Assembly (NCBI GenBank): GCA_028818795.1
Contig: JAPPND010000126.1
Location: 1 to 47,624 of the forward strand
Origin: Gammaproteobacteria bacterium
GTDB lineage: Bacteria; Pseudomonadota; Gammaproteobacteria; Pseudomonadales; Azotimanducaceae
Direction of reading: 5' to 3'
Length of the DNA stretch: 47,624 nt
Shown piece after piece: positions 25,304 through 31,829 of this stretch (positions are counted from its first letter, which is position 1; each line of letters begins with the position of its first letter). Position numbers and translations under genes: made by a program. The notes under the pieces were generated by a model, which was not told the origin of the DNA, searched no databases, and saw only the letters and a program-made list of their open reading frames with translations.

Positions 25304-26445
25304 TGGACGTTAGCACCACCGTTTCGCGGATTGCAAGCGCTTTCTGCAACTTTCTTCTCGCTTGTCTCCTCCGCTTCCTCGGTACCGTCCCGCAGCCGCG
25401 CCACCGCGCCCCGGGACGCCTCCTGGTTGCGCACGTAGTAGGCCGGCATCGACGGCGACTTCCAGCGGCCGGCGACCTGCAGGTCCACCAGCGACGCCCC
25501 CTTCTCGACCAGCGACTGCGCCGCGCCGACGCGCAGCGAGTGCCCGGACACCGGCCGCGTGATGCCGGCCTGCTTCGCCCGGCGCTTGATGACGGCGCAG
25601 ATCGCCGCCGCGCCCAACCGCGTCTCCCCGATGCGGTGGCCGGGCACCGGGCGGAACAGCGGCCCGGATTCGATCCCGGCGGTGTCCATCCATTCTCGCA
25701 GCCGCGCCGCCGCCGCTCGGGCAACGTAGCCCACCTCGCCGTCCCCGTGCTGGTCCGTCTTGCTGCGGCGGATGTCGATGTGCGCCGAGCCGTCCTCCTG
25801 GAACGACACGTCCCCGGCGTCCAGCGCCGACGCCTCGGCGATGCGCAGCAGCGCGCTGGAGATCACGCCGAGCAGCGCCGCGTCGCGGATCCCGCGCGGA
25901 TCGTCGTCGGCCTCGGCACGTTTGCACATGTCGTCGGCGTCCTCCCAGCGCAGCGGGCCGGCCTGGCCGCGTCCCCGACCGGCGCCCTCGCGGCGGAACC
26001 ACTCCAGCCGCCGCGCCGCCAGGGGTCCCGCGGGAGGCTCGGCGATTTCGTATCCGTCCAGGGCCGACTCCAGGGCGGCGCGTTTGACGGCGGCCACGGC
26101 CGTCACGCCGCTTTGGGGCGCCAGGCCGTTGTCGTCGAGCACGCCGACGTAGTCCGCCAAGAGGCGGTCGGTGGGAGGCCGTCCGTCGAGCCACGACTCG
26201 TAGCGCCGGAGCACGCCGGCGTACGCCTTGCGGGTGTTCCCGGACGGCAGATTGTCGAACAGCCGGACCGCCAGGTCGAAGTCCAGGTGCGGTAGCACTT
26301 TGTCGGGCGTCGCCTCGGCCTCCGGCGACCGGTCGGCCTCCGGCGTCCGGGTCGTTCCGGCAAGGACGAAGACCACGACGACCGGGCGTTCGGCGGGCGC
26401 GACGGCTTCGGGCATGCGGTGCAGGCGTCGGGACATGGCTCTCAT
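25300..26445 (-). CDS. Tyrosine recombinase/site-specific integrase
   Basis: This is a 381-residue phage-integrase family protein. An N-terminal core-binding domain contains LPSGNTRKAYAGVLRRYESW. The catalytic domain shows the first Arg in ISSALLRIAEASAL, the beta-hairpin Lys in RRSKTDQHG, HxxR in GHSLRVGAAQ, Trp in VAGRWKSPSMPAYY and the nucleophile Tyr in AYYVRNQEA, so all catalytic residues appear present. ATG 26445 or 26436 are candidate starts. It is transcribed toward rsmI and away from the exported module gene. GC and Arg-rich codon use resemble the host, so it may be long resident. Confidence 0.9.
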   Translation of the reverse strand: MRAMSRRLHRMPEAVAPAERPVVVVFVLAGTTRTPEADRSPEAEATPDKVLPHLDFDLAVRLFDNLPSGNTRKAYAGVLRRYESWLDGRPPTDRLLADYVGVLDDNGLAPQSGVTAVAAVKRAALESALDGYEIAEPPAGPLAARRLEWFRREGAGRGRGQAGPLRWEDADDMCKRAEADDDPRGIRDAALLGVISSALLRIAEASALDAGDVSFQEDGSAHIDIRRSKTDQHGDGEVGYVARAAAARLREWMDTAGIESGPLFRPVPGHRIGETRLGAAAICAVIKRRAKQAGITRPVSGHSLRVGAAQSLVEKGASLVDLQVAGRWKSPSMPAYYVRNQEASRGAVARLRDGTEEAEETSEKKVAESACNPRNGGANVQ

Positions 26446-26471
26446 TGGGTCTCTCCACTTCGGTGCTTCGG

Positions 26472-26485
26472 ATAACGCGAGTTAA
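26472..26485 (-). repeat. Right inverted repeat of the recombinase element
   Basis: ATAACGCGAGTTAA is the exact complement of 25290-25303. It stands 25 bp before the start of the module gene and 27 bp upstream of the recombinase start. It may overlap the promoters of both, so recombinase binding could regulate them. Confidence 0.8.
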
Positions 26486-26509
26486 CGAGAGTCGCCCATG
26501 GGAGACAAG

Positions 26510-27232
26510 ATGAAGATACTTACACGATCCTTTGCCGCTGCCGCCATCATCGTCGCCTCACCTGCATTCGCCAATCCGGTCGACACGGACAACGACGAGG
26601 TGCTGGATGACGACGACTTGTGCCCGAACGTGCCGGGATACGGCTGGAACGATGGTTGTCCGGGTGTCCTCGTAACCGGGACGAGGGATGACTTCTGGCT
26701 GGTGGAATGCCCGGACGGAACCACCGTCAGTCTGTGGACGCAGTGTCACGGCTTCGCCGACTGGACCCGGTGGCATGCTTCATACCACGATCAAGACACG
26801 GGGAAATGGCTTTACACGGATACGCACACAATTGAGACCGAAACGACCGAGGAGCCGGACGACGAGGAGAGTGGTGTTGAAGAGGAGGACTTCGCCGAAG
26901 TAGACTGCGATGCAAGCGTCACGGCTTGTTGGACTCCGGGTGATTGGTTCGTGTTTTGTACGACGCACGGCTCCGACAATCCCGGAGTCCAAATGGCACC
27001 TGAGTGTGATTTCCTGACCGGGAGTCCCGGGGGGCTATCTGCTATTGAGACGAAACTGATGGAGATCGCTAGGGACTACCCGAGGACGACTTGCGCCGTA
27101 GGTGTCGCGGCCTCCGCCGGGGGTGCCGTCTTATTTGCCAAGATCAAAAACAAAGACACCGCCGGGTTAACGTGGGTGATCGTATCTGCCACGGCGGTCG
27201 GATGCGCCCTCACAATGGACATCGTGCTGTAG
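26510..27232 (+). CDS. Exported Cys-rich protein with a TSP3-like Ca-binding motif, unrecognised family
   Basis: This 240-residue protein has a signal peptide (MKILTRSFAAAAIIVASPAFA, cleavage after Ala21). Next is an Asp-rich thrombospondin type 3-like unit, DTDNDEVLDDDDLCPNVPGY (residues 25-44), closed by GCP. Then CPDGTTVSLWTQC (67-79) and Trp85, an acidic low-complexity linker (about 113-128) and two C-terminal hydrophobic helices beginning TCAVGVAASAGGA and ending VSATAVGC. GGAGA before ATG 26510 favours this start over ATG 26498. The spacing C-x-D-G-T-x4-W-x-Q-C-x5-W recurs in the truncated copy at 13.7-14.2 kb. GC is lower than in the flanks. The function is unknown. The layout suggests a periplasmic or surface domain anchored in the inner membrane. 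Confidence 0.7.
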   Translation: MKILTRSFAAAAIIVASPAFANPVDTDNDEVLDDDDLCPNVPGYGWNDGCPGVLVTGTRDDFWLVECPDGTTVSLWTQCHGFADWTRWHASYHDQDTGKWLYTDTHTIETETTEEPDDEESGVEEEDFAEVDCDASVTACWTPGDWFVFCTTHGSDNPGVQMAPECDFLTGSPGGLSAIETKLMEIARDYPRTTCAVGVAASAGGAVLFAKIKNKDTAGLTWVIVSATAVGCALTMDIVL

Positions 27233-27489
27233 TGCCTCGATTGAAGTTTCTGTTGAAGAACGGAAGATGGATAAAGGTCTTGCGTTCCTGCGTTCTCGTT
27301 GTGTGGCTGGGTCAACTATCTTGGCATGGAAGTCAGGGCAAACTCGTGGCTTACTCAGACGAATTGTATTTCCATTGCATTGTGGTTCTCCTTATGGTCG
27401 CAATGTACTGGCCCAGACGGCGCAATCCAAACATGACGAGGGGCAAGCCGAATACGGACGCACGCGATTTCGATCCTAAGCGCCTGTAG
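27232..27489 (+). CDS. Small two-helix membrane protein, overlapping partner gene
   Basis: The GTG start overlaps the preceding stop by one base (TAGTG), a strong sign of translational coupling. The 85-residue product has a basic N-terminus (PRLKFLLKNGRWIKVLR) and two hydrophobic segments: SCVLVVWLGQLSW, and LYFHCIVVLLMVAMYW. A polar basic tail follows (PRRRNPNMTRGKPNTDARD). No family is recognised. A small membrane protein occupies the same downstream position in the truncated copy of the module, which supports a functional pair. The sequences of the two small proteins are not clearly similar. Confidence 0.6.
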   Translation: MPRLKFLLKNGRWIKVLRSCVLVVWLGQLSWHGSQGKLVAYSDELYFHCIVVLLMVAMYWPRRRNPNMTRGKPNTDARDFDPKRL

Positions 27490-27799
27490 GATATTGCCCT
27501 ACGCCGCACCGAAAAGGCGTTGCTGAGCGAGCCCGCGCAGAGCATCCGGGGACACAGGTCCTTTCCCCAACCGTACGAGACCGTCCCAGACTGCTCTGAA
27601 CGGCTGCCGAGCAATGCGAGCGGGTTCTTGGAGTTCGAACGGCACGGCTGGGGTGATAGACACTCTGGTTTCATTGCCGCCGCCGCAAGCAAGCCGGCTA
27701 GCTTAGCTAGGCTGCCAGCGCCCGGGATCCGCCGCCTTGGCGCCCAGTCCGGGCCTGCGGCTGTCGCCCCAAGCCGGCGAGGCTGCTAGGCTTCGCGAC
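27490..27799. other. Gap between module and rnpB, no gene recognised
   Basis: Downstream of the small membrane protein is a short hairpin, GTAGG-ATATTGC-CCTAC (about 27486-27502), a possible terminator. Two related segments beginning AAGCCGGC occur exactly 80 bp apart (27691 and 27771), both continuing to GCTAGGCT. They may be duplicated rnpB upstream sequence or traces of insertion. Open frames here lack support. The rnpB promoter should lie in this gap, but no clear -35/-10 pair is evident. Confidence 0.45.
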
Positions 27800-28168
<369 letters not shown>

Positions 28169-28290
28169 GGGGCTAGGTGCGCGTCCCCGACGGGTGTCCC
28201 CCTTGCGTGAGTGATCGCCCCTCGGCCGTGTGCGAAATCGCTGAAATTGCACTCTTGGACTGGCGAAATCGCCCGCGAAACCCCAAGCTC

Positions 28291-28305
28291 TTGGACGTTG
28301 TCCAA
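28291..28305. promoter_or_regulatory. Candidate operator of the RHH regulator
   Basis: TTGGAC-GTT-GTCCAA is a perfect 6-bp inverted repeat with a 3-bp spacer, centred about 35 bp upstream of the RHH start codon. A half site CTCTTGGAC recurs about 38 bp further upstream (near 28252). Arc/MetJ-type proteins bind such tandem half sites, so autoregulation is plausible. Confidence 0.45.
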
Positions 28306-28332
28306 TGAGCACGCGGCAAGGGACAAGGAGCT

Positions 28333-28629
28333 GTGCCCAGTCAGTCGTACAAGTTTGTCCTCCGGCTGCCCGATGAACTCCGCGACCGGGTTGGGGAGGC
28401 GGCAGCGCTCTACCGTCGCAGCATCAACTCGGAGATCGTCGCGCGCCTCGAACAGTCGCTGCTGGGAATCCCGGGAGACGATGCGGAACGCCAAGTCGAG
28501 CCGCCGTTCTTCGCCCAGATGGAGACCACCTTCCGCCGCGATCTGTCCGACGACGAAGACCGTCTGATCCGACTCTACCGACGCTTGTCCCGCCAGCAAC
28601 GCCGGGCATTGCTTGACTTGATGAGTTGA
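28333..28629 (+). CDS. Arc-family ribbon-helix-helix DNA-binding protein
   Basis: The 98-residue product begins with the RHH fold: beta strand SYKFVLRLPDELRDRVGEAA, followed by YRRSINSEIVARLEQSL, matching the Arc repressor signature in which the second helix carries RSxNSEI. The C-terminal half (DLSDDEDRLIRLYRRLSRQQ) is helical and charged. GTG 28333 is preceded by AAGGAG at good spacing. No toxin gene accompanies it, so an antitoxin role is not supported. It may regulate the downstream carboxylase operon or itself. Confidence 0.85.
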   Translation: MPSQSYKFVLRLPDELRDRVGEAAALYRRSINSEIVARLEQSLLGIPGDDAERQVEPPFFAQMETTFRRDLSDDEDRLIRLYRRLSRQQRRALLDLMS

Positions 28630-28682
28630 CCTCGTTTGGGCCAACACGCGCGACCACTAGGGCTGCTGGCTAGACGCCGCGG

Positions 28683-28703
28683 CGCACTGCTGGACGCAGT
28701 GCG
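28683..28703. terminator. Hairpin after the RHH gene
   Basis: CGCACTGC-TGGAC-GCAGTGCG forms an 8-bp perfect stem with a 5-nt loop, 54 bp after the RHH stop. No T-run follows, so it is either a weak terminator or a leader structure of the operon that begins at 28753. Confidence 0.4.
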
Positions 28704-28752
28704 GCTGAGTTGCTAAAAAGACCTATTGTCCTAAGGGGAGACCGGGGTGGCC

Positions 28753-29850
28753 ATGTCTAGTTTGCTGCCGAAGCGCGTCACGATCACCGACGACACCATG
28801 CGGGAGGGGCTGCAGATCGAGAGCCCCGACATCCCCGTGTCCGAGAAACTCCGACTTCTCGATGCCTTGGGCGAGACCGGTGCGAAGGTGATCTCCATCG
28901 GTTCCTTCGCGCACCCCAAGTGGACGCCGTCGATGGCCTGCATCGACGAGATCGCCCAGCAGTTCGTGCCCAAACCGGGCATCAGGTACACGGCGGCCGT
29001 GTTCAACAAGAAGGGCTTCGACCGGGCGGATTCGTACTACCCGAAGATCGACGTGCGCGGCCGCCGGTTCGGAACCCACGTGGAACTCTGCGACTCGTTT
29101 GCGCGGCGCAACTACAACCGCACCCAGGCGCAGCAGATCGCCGGCATGGAGGGGTCCATCGCGGGTGCCAAGGCCGCCGGTGCCGAAACCGCCTCGGTGG
29201 CGCTCGGCAACCCGTTCGGCTCCAACTTCGAAGGGCCGTTCAGCCTCGAGACGCGCATGGAGTTCGTGGCGATGATGGTGGACAAGTGGCACGACGCCGG
29301 GATCCGGGTCACCAAGGTTTCGTTTCTCGACGCGATGGGCTGGAACATGCCCCACGAGGTACGTGAAACCCTGACCGCCATCCGGGACCGCTACCCGGAA
29401 GTGGAGACCTTCCACATGCACCTCCACAACACGCGCGGCGCGACCATGGCGAGCTTCTACGAAGCGCTCATGCTCGGTGCCACCGAGTTCGATACCTCCA
29501 TCGGCGGCATGGGCGGCTGCCCCTATTGCGGCAACGGTCGTGCGGCGGGCCATGTGCCCACCGAGGACTTCGTCCACCTTTGCCACGAGATGGGCATCGA
29601 GACCGGCTACGATCTCGACAAGCTGATCGAAGCCGCGGCGATCGCTGAGGAGGTCGTCGGCCACCCGCTGTGGGGCCATGTGTCGAAGGCGGGTCCGCGA
29701 CCGCACGACGACGAGCTATACCCACTGGAGATGCCGTTCGTGGAGACGCTGGAGGAAGCCGCCCACTTCCGCAAGGGACCGGACGTCTACGAGGGGCAGA
29801 TATCGCCGTGGCAGCAGGGCAGCGCCTTGATCGGGGGAGCGCAAGCCTAG
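28753..29850 (+). CDS. HMG-CoA lyase-like enzyme
   Basis: This 365-residue DRE-TIM metallolyase-fold protein shows TDDTMREGLQIE (metal Asp and catalytic Arg), VSFLDAMGWNMP, a His pair in HMHLHNTRGA and GGMGGCPYCGNGRAAGHVPTED, which corresponds to the flexible Cys loop of HMG-CoA lyases. The loop is longer than in classic HMG-CoA lyases, so the acyl-CoA substrate may differ. ATG 28753 follows GTG 28747 in frame. It opens an operon with carboxyltransferase, biotin carboxylase and enoyl-CoA hydratase genes, as in leucine (liu) catabolism. The specific substrate is inferred. Confidence 0.82.
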   Translation: MSSLLPKRVTITDDTMREGLQIESPDIPVSEKLRLLDALGETGAKVISIGSFAHPKWTPSMACIDEIAQQFVPKPGIRYTAAVFNKKGFDRADSYYPKIDVRGRRFGTHVELCDSFARRNYNRTQAQQIAGMEGSIAGAKAAGAETASVALGNPFGSNFEGPFSLETRMEFVAMMVDKWHDAGIRVTKVSFLDAMGWNMPHEVRETLTAIRDRYPEVETFHMHLHNTRGATMASFYEALMLGATEFDTSIGGMGGCPYCGNGRAAGHVPTEDFVHLCHEMGIETGYDLDKLIEAAAIAEEVVGHPLWGHVSKAGPRPHDDELYPLEMPFVETLEEAAHFRKGPDVYEGQISPWQQGSALIGGAQA

Positions 29851-29978
29851 GTAGCGGGGCCAACTCGGCGGACGAGCAAGCACGATCCGGGATCGACCGT
29901 TGTGCGTGTTCGTATGGCAAGTTCGTGCGGTCGGGTCGAATCCACGAGTGGGCCGTTCAGGAAAGTAGGGGAGAAAGA

Positions 29979-31739
29979 ATGTCCGGCATCCAAACGAGTC
30001 ACGGCGGCACCGCGCAGCACGGGGTCAACCGACGTGAAGTTTCGGTGATCCGATCGAAGCTCGACACGCGTTCGGAGCAGTACCGGATCAACCGGCAGCA
30101 GATGCTGGACAAGCTCGCCTTCCTGGACGAACTCTACGAACAGGCGGCCGGGGGCGGCGGCCCGGAGGCGATGGAGCGGTTGCGCACCCGCGACAAGATG
30201 CCGATCCGCGAACGGGTCGCCAGGGTGCTCGATCCGGACTCGCCGTTCCTCGAAATCAGCCCCCTGGCCGCCTGGCACTCGCACTACACCATCGGTTCCG
30301 GCTTCACCGTCGGCATCGGGGTCATCTCGGGTGTGGAGTGCGTGATTCTCGGCCACGATCCATCGGTGCGTGCCGGGGCCATGAACCATTTCAACTCCAA
30401 GAAACTAATGCGCGGCCTGGAGATCGCCCGGGAGAACCGCATGCCCTACGTGCAGTTCGTCGAATCCGCCGGCGCGGATCTCGGCGCCGGTGGCCGGGGC
30501 GGCGGAGGAGGGGGCGGCGGGCAGCGGCGTCAGCTGACCCCCGAGGAAGAACGGGCCGCGTTCGAGCGCAGCGTAATGGACGGATTGCGCGGGTCGACCG
30601 GGCACTTCGCGGAGTCCGGACGTCTGTTCTACGAGATCACGGAACTCTCGAAGATGCGCATTCCGACGATTTCGGTGGTGTTCGGCGTGTCGACGGCGGG
30701 CGGCGCCTACCAGCCGGGGATGAGCGACTACAACATCTTCATCCGGGGCCGCTCGCGGGTGTCGCTAGGCGGCCCGCCGCTGGTCAAGATGGCCACCGGA
30801 GAAGACGCCGACGGCGAAGAGCTCTCCGGCGCCCTGATGCACACCACGCTGTCGGGGCTCGGCGACTACCTGGCGGAAACCGAAGTCGACGGGATCCGTC
30901 TGTGCCGGGAGGTCGTCGCGCATCTCAACTGGCGCAAGCTCGGTCCGGGTCCGAGCCTGCCGCCGGACGAGCCCGTCTACGACAAGGAGGAGCTTCTGGG
31001 CATCCTCGGGGAGGATCTGACCATACCCTTCGACATGCGGGACGTCATCGCCCGCATTGCCGACGGCTCCCGGTTCGAGGAGTTCAAGCCGCTGTACGGC
31101 CCGACGCTGGTGTGCGGCTGGTCGTCCATCCACGGCTATCCCATCGGCATTCTGGGCAACAACGGGGTGCTGATGTCCGAGTCCTCCGAGAAGGCGTCGC
31201 AGTTCATCCAACTCTGCAACCAGGTGGACGTGCCGCTCCTGTTCCTGCACAACATCACCGGCTACATCGTCGGCACCGACTTCGAGCAGCGCGGCATCAC
31301 CAAGAACGGCTCGAAGATGATCAACGCCGTGTCCAACTCCACGGTGCCGCACATCACCGTGATCGTTGGCGCGTCCTACGGCGCGGGCAACTACGGCATG
31401 AGCGGTCGAGCCTATGGCACCCGGTTCGCCTACACCTGGCCCACCGCGAAGATCGCCGTCATGGGTCCCAGGCAGCAGGCCGGCGTCATGACCATCGTGC
31501 AGCGGGCCGCCGCCGAGCGGCGCGGACTCGAATTCGACGAGGAAGCCGATGCCAAGCGGGTCGAACGGGCCGAGTACCAGTTGGAGGAGGCATCCAAGGG
31601 ACTGTTCGCCACGTCCCGGGTGGCCGACGACGGCATGATCGACCCCCGCGACACCCGCGACTTCATCGGAATCTCGCTGTCCGCCTGCCACAACAACGTG
31701 GTCCAGGGTACCAAGGAGTTCGGCACATGGCGGATGTAA
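29979..31739 (+). CDS. Acyl-CoA carboxylase carboxyltransferase (beta) subunit
   Basis: This 586-residue crotonase-superfamily carboxyltransferase has both halves. The N-half shows DKMPIRERVARVLDPDSPF and VSTAGGAYQPGMSDYN, and the C-half shows GILGNNGVLMSESSEKASQF, HNITGYIVG and VGASYGAGNYGMSGRAY. The spacing resembles methylcrotonyl- and geranyl-CoA carboxylase beta subunits. A Gly-rich insertion (GGRGGGGGGGGQRRQL, near residue 170) interrupts the N-half where homologs have a shorter loop. GGGGAGAAAG precedes ATG 29979. It partners with the biotin carboxylase encoded 91 nt downstream. Confidence 0.9.
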   Translation: MSGIQTSHGGTAQHGVNRREVSVIRSKLDTRSEQYRINRQQMLDKLAFLDELYEQAAGGGGPEAMERLRTRDKMPIRERVARVLDPDSPFLEISPLAAWHSHYTIGSGFTVGIGVISGVECVILGHDPSVRAGAMNHFNSKKLMRGLEIARENRMPYVQFVESAGADLGAGGRGGGGGGGGQRRQLTPEEERAAFERSVMDGLRGSTGHFAESGRLFYEITELSKMRIPTISVVFGVSTAGGAYQPGMSDYNIFIRGRSRVSLGGPPLVKMATGEDADGEELSGALMHTTLSGLGDYLAETEVDGIRLCREVVAHLNWRKLGPGPSLPPDEPVYDKEELLGILGEDLTIPFDMRDVIARIADGSRFEEFKPLYGPTLVCGWSSIHGYPIGILGNNGVLMSESSEKASQFIQLCNQVDVPLLFLHNITGYIVGTDFEQRGITKNGSKMINAVSNSTVPHITVIVGASYGAGNYGMSGRAYGTRFAYTWPTAKIAVMGPRQQAGVMTIVQRAAAERRGLEFDEEADAKRVERAEYQLEEASKGLFATSRVADDGMIDPRDTRDFIGISLSACHNNVVQGTKEFGTWRM

Positions 31740-31740
31740 C

Positions 31741-31785
31741 GCGACCGCTGGCGCGGTCGCCCCGAATTCGCCAAAGGCGAATTCG
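31741..31785. repeat. Tandem hairpins between carboxylase subunit genes
   Basis: Two perfect hairpins stand side by side: GCGACCGC-TGGC-GCGGTCGC (31741-31760) and CGAATTCGCC-AAA-GGCGAATTCG (31763-31785), followed by GTAGTGG. They may be a relative of the modular repeat family. They could tune the ratio of the beta to the alpha subunit by mRNA processing or partial termination. Confidence 0.6.
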
Positions 31786-31829
31786 TAGTGGCGCTTCGGT
31801 GCTGTGCGAGGAAACAACGGGTGTTTGCT

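Larger units (their letters stand above)
25290..26485. mobile_element. Tyrosine recombinase element bounded by 14-bp inverted repeats
   Basis: TTAACTCGCGTTAT (25290-25303) and its exact complement ATAACGCGAGTTAA (26472-26485) enclose a single recombinase gene. The left repeat contains the recombinase stop codon (TAA, complement of 25300-25302). The right repeat lies in the gap between the recombinase and the divergent module gene. Each repeat is itself roughly palindromic (TTAAC...GTTAT), as expected for a tyrosine-recombinase binding site. The exact outer limits of the mobile unit are not determined. Confidence 0.65.

Noticed and set aside
25290-27489. Integron with gene cassette
   Set aside because: The recombinase lacks an obvious integron-specific insertion, the 14-bp repeats do not match the GTTRRRY core, and only one downstream gene pair without an attC-like fold is present.
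27600-27660. tRNA-like GTTCGAAC segment
   Set aside because: The flanking bases do not form a T stem, and no anticodon or acceptor stem can be folded around it.
28333-28629. RHH protein as antitoxin of a toxin-antitoxin pair
   Set aside because: No toxin-sized gene is adjacent on the same strand: rnpB lies upstream and a metabolic operon downstream.
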